Positions 8,390 to 18,114 of a stretch of DNA of 64,000 nucleotides are shown here, piece after piece. The notes beneath the pieces were generated by a model that did not search any database, was not told the origin of the DNA, and worked only from the letters and a program-made list of their open reading frames with translations. The position numbers were made by a program, and so were the translations under genes. Where the stretch lies: the NCBI RefSeq assembly GCF_023612095.1, contig NZ_CP086235.1, positions 1,261,001 through 1,325,000 on the forward strand. The letters run 5' to 3'. The stretch comes from Cytobacillus firmus (GTDB taxonomy: Bacteria > Bacillota > Bacilli > Bacillales > Cytobacillaceae). How positions within the stretch are numbered: the stretch's first letter is position 1; every line of letters begins with the position of its first letter.

Positions 8390-9229
8390 TTGAAAAAGCT
8401 GTTTGGGGTGATTGGGGATCCAATTTCCCATTCAATGTCCCCCGCTATGCACAATGAATTATTTAAGATTTACAGTATTGATGCACATTATCATCCATTT
8501 CATGTATCCAGGGGAAATCTGAATGACGCTGTTAAAGGGTTCAGGGCAATCGGCATTGAGGGATTTAATGTTACAGTACCCCATAAGGAGGCTATCATTC
8601 CTCTTTTAGATGAACTGGATCCTCTGGCTGAGGCAATTGGGGCAGTTAATACAGTGGTCAACCAGGATGGTAAGCTAATAGGCTGCAATACGGATGGACG
8701 GGGATTTGTAAAAGGCCTGCTGAATCAAAACCGATCAATTAATGAGAAAAAAGTGCTGATAGTGGGGGCAGGCGGAGCTGCGAGAGCCATTTATTTTACA
8801 ATTGCTAAAGAGGGCCCGGAGCTTCTGGACATTTGCAATCGGACTCCCGAAAGGGCAGAGCAGATTTTGAATGACTGCCCTTTTGAGGTCCCTGCTCGTG
8901 TGCTGAACCGGCAGGAAGCAGAGGAAAGCCTGGAAACATACGATTTAATTGTTCAGACTACATCAATTGGAATGCATCCGGAAATTGGCCAAAGCCCGCT
9001 TTCGGTACATAAGCTTAAGCCTGGAGCCTTTGTTAGTGATATCATTTATAATCCGCTGCAAACCAGGCTTTTAAAGGAAGCTGCCGTAATGGGCGCCGGA
9101 ATTCAGAATGGTATTGATATGTTCGTTTATCAGGGGGCTCTTGCTTTTGAAATGTGGACTGGCATTGAGCCTGACATTGAAAGAATGAGACAAAAGGTTT
9201 TAAATCAGCTGGGAGGATTATTATGCTAA
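8390..9229 (+). CDS. aroE: Shikimate dehydrogenase (NADP+)
   Basis: Reduces 3-dehydroshikimate to shikimate in aromatic amino acid synthesis. The 279-residue protein shows the SHSMSPAMHN substrate loop (about 13-22), NVTVPHKE with the catalytic Lys (about 59-66), NTDGRGF, and the NADP-binding GAGGAARA. A TTG start follows AGGGGTGAGG. Its last 7 bases overlap yhbY. Confidence 0.96.
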   Translation: MKKLFGVIGDPISHSMSPAMHNELFKIYSIDAHYHPFHVSRGNLNDAVKGFRAIGIEGFNVTVPHKEAIIPLLDELDPLAEAIGAVNTVVNQDGKLIGCNTDGRGFVKGLLNQNRSINEKKVLIVGAGGAARAIYFTIAKEGPELLDICNRTPERAEQILNDCPFEVPARVLNRQEAEESLETYDLIVQTTSIGMHPEIGQSPLSVHKLKPGAFVSDIIYNPLQTRLLKEAAVMGAGIQNGIDMFVYQGALAFEMWTGIEPDIERMRQKVLNQLGGLLC

Positions 9230-9513
9230 CAGGAAAGCAAAAGCGTTTGTTGCGATCAAAAGCGCACCATTTAAACCCTATTTTCCAAGTGGGAAAGGGC
9301 GGGGTTAATGAAAATATGATTAAACAAGTAGGAGAAGCACTGGAAGCCCGTGAGTTATTAAAGGTTTCAGTCCTTCAAAACTGTGAAGAAGACAGAGATG
9401 TGGTGGCACAGCAGCTGTCAGAAGGCGCGAAGGCTGATGTTGTCCAAATCATCGGGAATATTATTGTTTTATACAAAGAATCAAAAGAAAACAAACAAAT
9501 CAACTTGCCGTAA
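9223..9513 (+). CDS. yhbY: Ribosome assembly RNA-binding protein YhbY (YqeI)
   Basis: A 96-residue single CRM-domain protein (CRS1/YhbY family) that associates with pre-50S ribosomal subunits. The start MLTGKQKRLLRSKAHHLNP, the central GKGGVNENMI (a GxxG-type RNA-binding loop) and a C-terminal IGNIIVLY strand fit the family in order and length. It overlaps aroE and sits in the ribosome-assembly cluster. Confidence 0.93.
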   Translation: MLTGKQKRLLRSKAHHLNPIFQVGKGGVNENMIKQVGEALEARELLKVSVLQNCEEDRDVVAQQLSEGAKADVVQIIGNIIVLYKESKENKQINLP

Positions 9514-9552
9514 GCTTCGGGAAAATTAAACTGATTGTATGGAGGAGTGTAA

Positions 9553-10122
9553 ATGGAAAAGGTAGGCATACTTGGAGGGACCTTTAATCCGCCTCATTTA
9601 GGCCATCTCATTATTGCAAATGAGGTAATGTCTTCCCATGGTTTGGATGAAGTATGGTTTATGCCGAACCATGAGCCTCCCCATAAAAAGAGGTCAGATC
9701 ATGTCAGCAGCAGTGATCGAATAGAAATGCTGAAACTCGCATTGCAGAATCATCCAGGCTTTAAATTAGAGTTAATTGAGCTGGAGCGGGAAGGTCCTTC
9801 ATTTACCTACGATACGATCAGGATTTTGAAGGAACACTATCCTCAAAAGCAATTTTATTTTATTATTGGAGCTGACATGGTTGAATATTTGCCCAAGTGG
9901 CATAACATTGACAAACTTCTTGAATTGATTACCTTTATAGGAGTAAGGCGGCCATCTTACAATTTGCAGACTCCGTATCCAATTCTTTCTGCTGGCGTTC
10001 CTGAAATGGGGATCTCCTCAAGTATGATCAGAAGCCGTGTAAAGGAAGGCGGTACTATACGATATCTGGTACCGGATTCTATAAGGAGTTATATAAAGGA
10101 GAATCATTTATATGAATCGTGA
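9553..10122 (+). CDS. nadD: Nicotinate-nucleotide adenylyltransferase
   Basis: Transfers AMP from ATP to nicotinate mononucleotide in NAD synthesis. The 189-residue protein has the nucleotidyltransferase motif GGTFNPPHLGHL (about 8-19) and the C-terminal ISSSMIRSR motif. A GGAGGAG site precedes the ATG. It overlaps yqeK by 11 bases, indicating translational coupling. Confidence 0.96.
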   Translation: MEKVGILGGTFNPPHLGHLIIANEVMSSHGLDEVWFMPNHEPPHKKRSDHVSSSDRIEMLKLALQNHPGFKLELIELEREGPSFTYDTIRILKEHYPQKQFYFIIGADMVEYLPKWHNIDKLLELITFIGVRRPSYNLQTPYPILSAGVPEMGISSSMIRSRVKEGGTIRYLVPDSIRSYIKENHLYES

Positions 10123-10678
10123 AAAAGCTCTGGCTATTGTAAAGGAGCAGCTGACTGAACATCGCTACCTTCATACAGTCGGGGTGATGGAAACAGCCAT
10201 TAAACTTGCAGAGAAATATGGCGCTGATAGTAAAAAAGCTGAACTGGCAGCCATTTTTCATGATTATGCTAAGTTTCGCCCTAAGGAAGAAATGAGGGAA
10301 ATTATCATTAAGACTGGTATGCCAGCCGAGCTTTTGGATTACAATAGTGAACTTTGGCATGCTCCTGTCGGTGCTTATTTGGCTGAGAAAGAAGCTGGAA
10401 TGCATGATAAAGAGGTTTTGGATGCAATAAGATATCATACTTCAGGGAGGCCGGGAATGGCACTTCTTGAAAAGATCATTTATCTAGCAGATTATATTGA
10501 ACCTGGAAGGCATTTTCCCGGAGTTGACGAAGTGCGTGATTTAGCACAGACCAACTTGAACAAGGCTTTAATAAAATCTGTCCAAAATACCATTATGTTT
10601 TTAATGAAAAAAGGGCAGCCTGTTTTTCCGGCTTCCTTCGAAACTTATAATGACCTTGTAATAAATAAGGAGGATTGA
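10112..10678 (+). CDS. yqeK: HD-domain hydrolase YqeK (diadenosine tetraphosphatase family)
   Basis: A 188-residue HD-superfamily protein. The metal motif is seen as HTVGVMETA (His about 22), FHDYAKF (His-Asp about 48-49), with further His/Asp in RYHTSGRPG and ADYIEPGR. YqeK proteins hydrolyse symmetric Ap4A to ADP. It overlaps nadD and is 4 bases before rsfS, so all three are co-expressed. Confidence 0.93.
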   Translation: MNREKALAIVKEQLTEHRYLHTVGVMETAIKLAEKYGADSKKAELAAIFHDYAKFRPKEEMREIIIKTGMPAELLDYNSELWHAPVGAYLAEKEAGMHDKEVLDAIRYHTSGRPGMALLEKIIYLADYIEPGRHFPGVDEVRDLAQTNLNKALIKSVQNTIMFLMKKGQPVFPASFETYNDLVINKED

Positions 10679-10682
10679 TTAA

Positions 10683-11039
10683 ATGAAAGAAAATACTATG
10701 CTGATGACGGCAGTAAAAGCAGCGGATGATAAACGTGCAGAAGATATAACGGTTCTAAATATGAAGGGGATTTCCCTGATTTCGGACTACTTTGTTATTT
10801 GCCACGGAAATTCTGATAAACAAGTGCAAGCCATTGCTCGGGAAATGAAAGAAAAATCTGAAGAACAAGGGTTTACGGTTAAGCGAATGGAAGGCTTCGA
10901 TGAAGCAAGGTGGATTCTGGTAGATATGGGTGATATCGTTGCACATATTTTCCATAAGGATGAAAGAAGCTACTATAATCTTGAAAGACTCTGGGGAGAT
11001 GCCCCGGTCGAAAACGTTCAGGGCATTCTTAACCAATGA
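10683..11039 (+). CDS. rsfS: Ribosomal silencing factor RsfS
   Basis: A 118-residue protein that binds uL14 on the 50S subunit and blocks 30S joining under nutrient limitation. Family motifs ISDYFVICHGNSDKQVQAIA, GFDEARWILVDMGDIVAHIF and YYNLERLWGDA are in order. It overlaps yqeM by 4 bases (ATGA). Confidence 0.95.
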   Translation: MKENTMLMTAVKAADDKRAEDITVLNMKGISLISDYFVICHGNSDKQVQAIAREMKEKSEEQGFTVKRMEGFDEARWILVDMGDIVAHIFHKDERSYYNLERLWGDAPVENVQGILNQ

Positions 11040-11785
11040 GCTACGGTAAGTTCGCTTATCTCTATGACAGGCTGATGGAAGATGTTCCTTATGACAGCTG
11101 GATTAAATTGATCAATGAAAAGCATGTGGAATTTAATGTTACAGGCAAACAATTGCTGGATCTTGCATGCGGTACAGGGCAGCTTTCCATAAGGTTTAGT
11201 GAACAGGGCTATGAGGTAACCGGTGTGGATTTATCAGAGGATATGCTGGCTGTAGCCCATTCAAAGGCGGAGCAGAAAGGTCTGCAAATCCCCTTTTACC
11301 TGCAGAACATGGCAGAGCTTGAAGGGTTTAGTGAATTTGATATCATTGGCATATTTTGTGATTCTTTGAATTATCTGGAGACGGAATCAGATGTAAAAAA
11401 CACCTTCCGGCGGGTCCATAGCTATTTAAAAAACGATGGTCTATTTATTTTTGATGTTCATTCCATTTATAAAATCATGCAGATATTTATGAACCAGACC
11501 TTTGCTGAAAATGACGAGGAAATTTCATATATCTGGCACAGCTTTCAGGGCGAATACCCTAATTCTGTAGAGCACGATCTTTCATTTTTTGTTCAGGACG
11601 AAAAAACAGGAAAGTATGACCGCTATGACGAACTGCATTTGCAGCGCACTTATCCTATTGACCAATATAAAAGCTGGCTTGAGGAATGCGGTTTTGACCT
11701 TGTTGACGTTTCAGGAGACTTTAAAGAAGGACCTCCAGACAGCCAGGCTGAACGAATCATCTTTATTGCAAAGAAAAAGGACTAA
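11036..11785 (+). CDS. yqeM: Class I SAM-dependent methyltransferase YqeM
   Basis: A 249-residue methyltransferase of the Rossmann class. The SAM site is LLDLACGTGQLS (about 40-51), with Asp at the end of strand 2 (GVDLSEDML) and FDIIGIFCDSLNYL as motif IV. The substrate is unknown. It is translationally coupled to rsfS and ends the operon at a strong terminator. Confidence 0.9.
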   Translation: MSYGKFAYLYDRLMEDVPYDSWIKLINEKHVEFNVTGKQLLDLACGTGQLSIRFSEQGYEVTGVDLSEDMLAVAHSKAEQKGLQIPFYLQNMAELEGFSEFDIIGIFCDSLNYLETESDVKNTFRRVHSYLKNDGLFIFDVHSIYKIMQIFMNQTFAENDEEISYIWHSFQGEYPNSVEHDLSFFVQDEKTGKYDRYDELHLQRTYPIDQYKSWLEECGFDLVDVSGDFKEGPPDSQAERIIFIAKKKD

Positions 11786-11789
11786 TATA

Positions 11790-11826
11790 AAAACAGCCGG
11801 TTCAATTTTTCCGGCTGTTTTTTTAA
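11790..11826. terminator. Bidirectional terminator between yqeM and comER
   Basis: AAACAGCCGG, ten-base loop, CCGGCTGTTT followed by more T on the plus strand; the A run before it gives a T run on the minus strand. Confidence 0.88.
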
Positions 11827-11861
11827 AATAGTGAAGGATTATTTCCATTAACATCGAATAG

Positions 11862-12686
11862 CTAATGGAGAGAATACTGCTTTTTTACTTCGACAAGATC
11901 TTCGTCAAACTTGGAATGTGTCGCCTGGAATAAGTGTTCAAATACACTGCCGAGCTCGCTTTCAAGAATTTTAATTCCCTCTCCTGTAATTCCTCCTTTG
12001 ACACATACCTTCTCCTGCAATGTAGGTAATGTATAAAAACCCTTTTTCAGTAATTCCCCAAGCCCGATCAGCATTTCTCCTGCAAGCTTTGTAGCTGTTT
12101 CATTATCAATCTCCGTTTCCGCAACTGCGGCATTGATGAAGCGCTGTGTCAAGTAGCTGAAAAAGGCAGGTCCGCAGCTGACAATATCCGAAGAAACCCT
12201 GGTAATCGCTTCCTCTATAAAAACAGGTGTGGAGATACTTTCAAAAAGCCTGTTAAGTTCCCCTTTCCATTGTTCGCTGCATTGTTCACCGAATGATAAT
12301 AAAGACACCCCTGATAAGGCCCGGTTAGTAATGCTTGGAATCGCCCTCGCCGCTGAACAAGGCACAATTGATTCAAGCTGTTTTACACTAATGGGGCTGG
12401 TTATGGACACTACACATTTATCTTCTGACAGGAACGGCAAAATATCCTGAACGACATTATACACATCATGGGGCTTTACACAAATAAAGATCAGCGAAGA
12501 ACGATGTGCGGCCTCTCTTGCATTATTTACAACGGTAATTTCATGATGTTTTTCCTTTATTTTCATTGCTTTTGCCACTGTCCGATTGGTTATCGTCATG
12601 GAGGCCGGGGAAACGGCTCCCCCATCAAGGAAGGCCTCGGTCAAAATTCTCCCCATATTACCTGTGCCGATGATTCCGATTTTCAA
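11862..12686 (-). CDS. comER: ComER, pyrroline-5-carboxylate reductase-like protein
   Basis: A 274-residue protein of the ProI/P5C reductase family, with the dinucleotide-binding IGIIGTGNMG at residues 3-12 and a C-terminal helical domain carrying GGITGEGI. B. subtilis comER is divergent from comEA-EC, as here, and was not needed for transformation; in some Bacillus it is tied to sporulation and biofilm formation. AGGAGGG before the ATG supports the start. Enzyme activity is uncertain. Confidence 0.9.
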   Translation of the reverse strand: MKIGIIGTGNMGRILTEAFLDGGAVSPASMTITNRTVAKAMKIKEKHHEITVVNNAREAAHRSSLIFICVKPHDVYNVVQDILPFLSEDKCVVSITSPISVKQLESIVPCSAARAIPSITNRALSGVSLLSFGEQCSEQWKGELNRLFESISTPVFIEEAITRVSSDIVSCGPAFFSYLTQRFINAAVAETEIDNETATKLAGEMLIGLGELLKKGFYTLPTLQEKVCVKGGITGEGIKILESELGSVFEHLFQATHSKFDEDLVEVKKQYSLH

Positions 12687-12775
12687 TGCTACATCCCTCC
12701 TTTGAAAGCAGGCTCTCTCATATAACGATATGTATCAAAAAAACATTTATTCCAAAAAGAAAGGATGGATCCATA

Positions 12776-13408
12776 GTGCCCGAATGGATAAAAGCCTATA
12801 AATTTTTCTTTGCAGGAGGTGCGGTTGCATTGGCTGCACTCCTCTATTATTTTTTAATGCCCGTTCAGGAGACTGAGGTATTTCCAGAGATTGAACAGTC
12901 AATTTCTTTGAACGAAGAAGAAGGTAAAGAAACAGCAGGTGATATGCAGGCTGAACAGGTGATGCAGACGATGAAAGCAGATATTAAAGGAGCAGTAAAA
13001 AAACCGGGAGTATATGAAGCAAAAGAGGGTGAAAGGGTAATAGACCTGCTGGAAAAAGCAGGGGGACTGACGGAAAAAGCGGATAGCACTAAAATTAATT
13101 TTGCCCTGAAAATTACAGATGAAATGGTGATATATGTTCCGGAAGAGGGTGAAATTCTTGAAGAGGCCCGGGCGGGAGCCGGAAATGTCGAGGTTAAAGG
13201 ACAACAGGATAGCGGAAAGGTAAATTTAAACGGGGCGGATGAAACAGAATTACAGACATTGCCGGGGATAGGGCCTTCTAAGGCTGCAGCGATAATTGAA
13301 CACCGTGATACAAATGGACCCTATAAGGATATTGAGGATTTGAAATTAATTTCAGGGATAGGGGATAAAACCTTTGAAAAACTCAAAGAGCATATTAGTG
13401 TAAACTAA
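12776..13408 (+). CDS. comEA: Late competence protein ComEA, DNA receptor
   Basis: Membrane-anchored double-stranded DNA receptor for transformation. The 210-residue product has one N-terminal transmembrane helix (about 8-27), an acidic linker, an SLBB domain (IKGAVKKPGVYEAKEGERVIDLL) and a C-terminal helix-hairpin-helix pair (LPGIGPSKAAAIIEHR and LISGIGDKTFEKLK) that binds DNA. The GTG at 12776 follows AAAGGATGG; the open frame runs 30 codons further upstream but would overlap comER's leader. First gene of comEA-comEB-comEC. Confidence 0.94.
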   Translation: MPEWIKAYKFFFAGGAVALAALLYYFLMPVQETEVFPEIEQSISLNEEEGKETAGDMQAEQVMQTMKADIKGAVKKPGVYEAKEGERVIDLLEKAGGLTEKADSTKINFALKITDEMVIYVPEEGEILEEARAGAGNVEVKGQQDSGKVNLNGADETELQTLPGIGPSKAAAIIEHRDTNGPYKDIEDLKLISGIGDKTFEKLKEHISVN

Positions 13409-13510
13409 TTTCATTCCATTGACCTGCACAAGCTTGAGGCTTACACTTATTGAGAGAAAAAGCTATATTTTAATTCAGGGCATATATGCCTGTGTAAAGG
13501 GGAGAGACAG

Positions 13511-14074
13511 ATGGACCGGATTTCCTGGAACCAATATTTTATGGCACAAAGCCATTTGCTTGCTTTGAGGAGCACATGTACAAGACTTGCTGTCGGAGCA
13601 ACCATTGTAAGGGATAAGAGAATCATTGCAGGCGGCTACAATGGATCAATTGCCGGCGGTGAACATTGTGTTGATGATGGCTGCTATGTTATTGATAACC
13701 ATTGTGTCAGGACCATTCATGCGGAAATGAATGCGATTTTACAGTGTGCAAAATTTGGGGTGCCGACAAGTGATGCAGAAATATATGTAACTCATTTTCC
13801 GTGCCTTCAATGCTGCAAAGCAATTATACAGGCGGGAATTAAAACAGTTTACTACGCACAGGACTATAAAAATCACCCTTATGGAATTGAACTCTTTGAG
13901 AAGGCTGGTGTGAAAACTGTCCATGTGGCGGCTGAAAAAGTATCCTTCGATGACAGCATACAGGAAAAACGTGATTTTATAGAGGATTTAATCAATGAGC
14001 TTGAAAAAAGCGGTAAAAATCAGGACATTATGAAAAGCTATAAAGAAAAAAAGGACAAACTTTTTCAAAATTAA
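13511..14074 (+). CDS. comEB: ComE operon protein 2, dCMP deaminase family
   Basis: A 187-residue zinc deaminase of the dCMP deaminase family. The HAEMNAI motif (His-Ala-Glu, about residue 71) and PCLQCCKAI (PCxxC, about 97-101) supply the metal and catalytic groups. In B. subtilis ComEB helps place the competence machinery at the cell pole and its deaminase activity is dispensable. A GGGGAGAG site precedes the ATG. Confidence 0.93.
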   Translation: MDRISWNQYFMAQSHLLALRSTCTRLAVGATIVRDKRIIAGGYNGSIAGGEHCVDDGCYVIDNHCVRTIHAEMNAILQCAKFGVPTSDAEIYVTHFPCLQCCKAIIQAGIKTVYYAQDYKNHPYGIELFEKAGVKTVHVAAEKVSFDDSIQEKRDFIEDLINELEKSGKNQDIMKSYKEKKDKLFQN

Positions 14075-14082
14075 TCCATTGA

Positions 14083-14118
14083 AGCAGCGGCACCTTCAAT
14101 GATAAGGTGCTGCTCCTT
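14083..14118 (+). terminator. Hairpin between comEB and comEC
   Basis: GCAGCGGCACCTT and AAGGTGCTGC pair through a 7-base loop with one wobble, followed only by CCTTTAAA. It may be a partial terminator lowering comEC expression. Confidence 0.5.
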
Positions 14119-14143
14119 TAAAATAACTAAAGGAGCAAATGAT

Positions 14144-16470
14144 ATGAAAGGCAGATGGATATACGCAGCTGCTGCCTCACTCCTGGGGAATTTGACATCA
14201 TTACTTCATCCGGCAATTGCTATCATTTTTCTCTTCTTGTCCTTTTCCTTTTAAAAAGAAATATCTTGACTAAAAAGACCATGACTATCCTTATTTTGAT
14301 TTACCTTGCCTTAATCATAAGGAGTGAATTAGCGGCAGAATATAACAGGACAAGCCTTACAGGAAATGAGGGTGATTTTGAAATTATCCTGTCTGATTCA
14401 GTGAAGATAGATGGGGACATTCTCACAGTCTTAATTGAATTGACTGATAAAAAGGAAAAGCTGGCTGCCAGGTATAAAATCAACTCCGAAACAGAACAAA
14501 AAATCCTATCAGACCATCTGAAGATAGGAATGACATGCCGGGTTAATGGCACCTTACAGACTCCTCCAACAACTACAAATCCAAATTCCTTCAGCTACAA
14601 GGATTACTTAAACCACAATAGTATCTTTTGGATCCTCGAATTGAAACAGTTAAACCTCTCTGATTGCACATACCATAAAAGCCGCATCACATTACCAGTT
14701 TTAAAAATGAGGGAGATGGGCACAAATCATATTTTAGAGCATTTCCCTGAACAGACAGCTCCACTTTCAATCGCACTTGTCTTTGGGAATCGGAATTTTA
14801 TTGATGAAGATATTATCGCTACTTATCAGAAAATCGGAATTATCCATTTGCTTGCAATATCCGGACTTCATGTAGGAATGCTTGCTGGGATGTTTTTTCT
14901 TGCCGGAGTACGTGCCGGGATCACCAGAGAAAAAATGACCAGCATCCTTATAATGGTTTTGCCGGTATATGCAATACTTACAGGGGCTGCGCCATCTGTA
15001 CTGCGGGCTGTGTTTATGATGCTTCTGGTTTTAATGGCAAAGAAGCTGAAGGCTCCTGTTCAATTAGCTGATGTTATCTCCATTGTGTTTGCCGGCTACC
15101 TTTTTATCTCCCCTTTTATTATCAATAATGCCGGGTTTCAGCTGTCTTTTGCTGTGGCCTTATCGCTTATTCTCTCAGCTCCAGCCATACTCAAAAAATT
15201 TACTCATCCTCTCGCTGCCCTCCTGTCTGTTTCTCTTATTTGCCAGATAGCGGCCATTCCGATCCTCCTTTGGCATTTTTATGAGGTATCGGTTATTTCC
15301 ATAATTGCCAATCTGATCTTTGTGCCGTTGTATTCTTCCATAGTCCTGCCTGTGGTATTAATTTTATTTATTTTTGATTTAATAACAGGAGGAAGGGTAG
15401 ATTTCTTACTCCATGTATTGGAAAAAATGATCGTTTTTCTTAATTGGATTGCTGAAATGCTTGCCGCCATTCCTAATTCGACCCTTATTCTTGGCAGGCC
15501 AGCCCCTTTAATGCTGATCATTTATCTTTTTCTCATTCCCGTATTCTTTGCCGGCTGGGAAAGATCAAAAAACAAAAAAGCTATTATTAAGAACGGTGTG
15601 CTTCCTATTCTTGCGATAGTCATTCATTATTTTTCAAATGTGTTTACACCAGCGGGTGAAATTACATTTATTGATGTGGGGCAGGGTGACAGCATCCTGA
15701 TAAAGCTTCCGTATGGGAGAGGGAATTATTTGATAGATGCAGGAGGTGCGCTTATGTTTCAAACTGAGGACTGGAAGATGCGTAGCGATCCATATGAAAC
15801 AGGAAAGGACACAGTAGTGCCTTTTCTGAAAAGCAAAGGGATCAGTAAAATAGACAAATTTTTTCTCACTCACGGGGATATGGACCACATTGGCGGAGCA
15901 TCAGCTGTTCTGAAGGAAATGAAGGTAAAGTCCGTTGTGTTTCCGCAGGGAGCTGAGTTCTCGGAGGCTGAAAAGGATTTGATTGTACAGGCTGAAAATA
16001 GCAAAAGTGAAATCTTGTTCACTAAAGCCGGAGATAGCTGGCTCAAAGGAGATTCCGTATTTCAGGTTTTGTCCCCGTTTGGAGGGGAGATGGGGGACGG
16101 TGTGGGGAAAAATGATGGATCTATTGTCCTTTTTGCCAAAGTGGGAGGGTTAAACTGGCTGTTTACCGGAGATTTGGAGGAACAGGGGGAAGGCCAGCTC
16201 ATAAAGTCTTATCCTAAGTTGAAAGCTGATGTAGTGAAAATTGCACATCATGGAAGCAAAACTTCCTCAACAGATTTATTTCTTGCTGGAGTGAAGCCGC
16301 GGATTGGAGTTATTTCTGCAGGCAGGAACAACAGGTATGGGCATCCTCATAATGTTGTAATGAGCAGGCTGAATGACTATAATGTCAAAGTATTGAGAAC
16401 CGATAGGCAAGGGGCAATTACCTATTTTTTTAAAGGGGATTCAGGAACCTTTTCAGTGCAGCTTCCATAG
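14144..16470 (+). pseudogene. comEC: ComEC DNA uptake channel, apparent frameshift in the N-terminus
   Basis: ComEC is the membrane channel that carries single-stranded DNA into the cell. The natural start is the ATG at 14144, 8 bases after AAGGAG, giving a typical hydrophobic N-terminus (MKGRWIYAAAASLL), but this frame stops at 14252-14254 after 36 codons. The main frame (ORF from an ATG at 14155) is one base off and picks up at LKRNILTKK. One more T in the TTTT at 14249-14252 would join them. Beyond the break the protein looks complete: OB-like domain (about 60-160), competence transmembrane domain with LLAISGLHVGM, and a C-terminal metallo-beta-lactamase domain with THGDMDHIGG and IAHHGSKTSS. 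Confidence 0.85.
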
Positions 16471-16527
16471 TATATGTTAGAAAGCATCAGGTTCCAGACT
16501 TGATAGTGCTTTATCGAAACTCCGCTC

Positions 16528-16557
16528 AAAAAAAAGAGGCTGCTGAGGCAGCCTCAA
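16528..16557 (-). terminator. Terminator of yqzM
   Basis: GAGGCTGC / GCAGCCTC (16536-16555) preceded on the plus strand by eight A, giving a T run downstream on the minus strand. It may also stop comEC transcription weakly. Confidence 0.8.
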
Positions 16558-16596
16558 CGTGTCAGCAGTATTGTGACACATTACTGTATGTAGCCA

Positions 16597-16731
16597 TTAA
16601 GCTCCTAAAAATTTAATGACTGTTGCAATAATAAATAACGTTGCGAAGAAACCGAATGATACGATGAATCCTACACCAGAGTCGATTGCATCATTACGTT
16701 TGCTTTGGACGTCCTTTTCAAATTCGTTCAC
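16597..16731 (-). CDS. yqzM: YqzM family small membrane protein, 44 residues
   Basis: A 44-residue protein with a charged N-terminus (NEFEKDVQSKRNDAIDS) and one transmembrane helix (about residues 20-42). It matches the YqzM family in length and in its place between comEC and holA. GTG start at 16729-16731 preceded by AGGAGGGG. Function unknown. Confidence 0.88.
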   Translation of the reverse strand: MNEFEKDVQSKRNDAIDSGVGFIVSFGFFATLFIIATVIKFLGA

Positions 16732-16924
16732 AGTCTACCCCTCCTATTTCCTATATAGTATAAGTCATTCAAATAAAAAAATCTAGAGTTCGCCTGCCCT
16801 TTTCCTGCATTAGCAGGAGTTGTCACAAATATGACGAAACATCATGGGGAAAATAACAAACAAAGGTGCACCGCAGCTTCCTGAGTTACCCGGGCCTCAG
16901 GGATGCAGCGTTCTATATAGATTG

Positions 16925-16954
16925 GAAATTGGCGTTCATTTGGGCGCCAATTTC
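16925..16954. repeat. 10-bp perfect inverted repeat upstream of holA
   Basis: GAAATTGGCG and CGCCAATTTC separated by 10 bases, about 75 bases before holA, with no T run after it. The 16732-17029 gap holds nothing else I can support. Confidence 0.5.
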
Positions 16955-17029
16955 TTATGTCTTGTCAAATTGCCATCGCTTCTTTAGGATATATAGTGAA
17001 TATATTGTTTGGCGAACGGAGAGAAGAAA

Positions 17030-18058
17030 TTGGTTTTTGATATTTGGAACAGAATTAAAGCGAAAAGTTTTGCTCCTATTTATTTATTATACGGAACAGA
17101 ACCATATCTTATAAACGAAACGAAGCAGCTTCTGATCAGCAATGTGCTAAGTGAAGAAGAAGCTGATTTTAATTTATCCTCTTATGACCTTGAGGAAACC
17201 CCCATTGATACAGCGCTTGAAGATGCGGAGACATTTCCTTTTATGGGTGAAAGAAGACTGATCTTTTTACATAACCCGGTTTTTTTAACGTCAGAGAAAT
17301 CGAAAGCTAAACAGGAGCATAACCTGGCTAAGCTTGAAGCCTATATTAAAGAGCCTGCCCCATATTCAGTGGTGGTATTTTCCTCATCGGCAGAAAAACT
17401 CGATGATCGGAAAAAAATAACCAAACAATTGAAAAAAACGGCTGCAGTACTTGAAGCCAAGAAATTAAATGAAGGTGAATTGAAAGCCTGGATCAGGGAA
17501 CGTGCAGCATTGAATGGTGTGCAGATTGATGAATCGGCTGTTGAGCTGATTTTGACATTGGCAGGCGCCAACCTGTTTATACTGACCAACGAGATCGATA
17601 AATTAGCCCTATATGCGAATGACACAAAGCGGATAGATGAACAGATGGCAGAAAAAATGGTATCACGGTCTTTAGAGCAAAACATTTTTTCCCTTGTGGA
17701 TAAGGTGGTTCACCGCAAAATAGAAGAAGCCCTGAGAATTTATTATGATTTATTAAAGCAAAATGAAGAGCCCATTAAGATTTTATCTGTTATTACAGGG
17801 CAGTTTAGATTGATTTATCAGGTGAAGGAGCTTGCCAGGAGAGGCTACGGCCAGCAGCAGATTGCCGGCTATTTAAAGATTCATCCTTTCCGGGTAAAGC
17901 TGGCGGCCGGACAGGCTCAGCTGTTTGCAGACGAAGAACTGGCAGCGATCATAAGCTTGCTTGCTGATGCAGATTACCAAATGAAAACAGGAGGCATGAA
18001 TAAAACCATGCTGATTGAAATGTTCCTGTTTCGTCTGCAAAGTCAGGCACTCAGATAA
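17030..18058 (+). CDS. holA: DNA polymerase III subunit delta
   Basis: Clamp-loader subunit that opens the DnaN sliding clamp. The 342-residue protein has the expected PIYLLYGTEPYLI start, a degenerate AAA+ fold, and the IFSLVDKVVHRK collar-domain helix. The TTG at 17030 follows GGAG by 8 bases; a TTG seven codons upstream is in frame but lacks a site. Known as yqeN in B. subtilis, always near comEC and rpsT. Confidence 0.93.
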   Translation: MVFDIWNRIKAKSFAPIYLLYGTEPYLINETKQLLISNVLSEEEADFNLSSYDLEETPIDTALEDAETFPFMGERRLIFLHNPVFLTSEKSKAKQEHNLAKLEAYIKEPAPYSVVVFSSSAEKLDDRKKITKQLKKTAAVLEAKKLNEGELKAWIRERAALNGVQIDESAVELILTLAGANLFILTNEIDKLALYANDTKRIDEQMAEKMVSRSLEQNIFSLVDKVVHRKIEEALRIYYDLLKQNEEPIKILSVITGQFRLIYQVKELARRGYGQQQIAGYLKIHPFRVKLAAGQAQLFADEELAAIISLLADADYQMKTGGMNKTMLIEMFLFRLQSQALR

Positions 18059-18067
18059 AATCCTTAA

Positions 18068-18102
18068 TAAAAAAAGCGGTCCGCAATTGGACCGCTTTTT
18101 TA
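18068..18102. terminator. Bidirectional terminator between holA and rpsT
   Basis: AAAAAGCGGTCC, loop GCAATT, GGACCGCTTTTTT. Strong GC stem with T run on plus and A run on minus. Confidence 0.9.
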
Positions 18103-18114
18103 TGTAAAATAAAA

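Noticed and set aside
12468..12725. 85-codon plus-strand frame inside comER
   Set aside because: Shadow of comER on the opposite strand; rich in Cys/His/Met with no family pattern.
14230..14260. Programmed -1 frameshift in comEC
   Set aside because: No X-XXY-YYZ heptamer in the zero frame and the P-site tRNA-Phe would have to re-pair on CTT; a lost T is simpler.
16866..17114. 82-codon open frame overlapping the holA start
   Set aside because: No good start context; overlaps holA out of frame and covers an inverted repeat.
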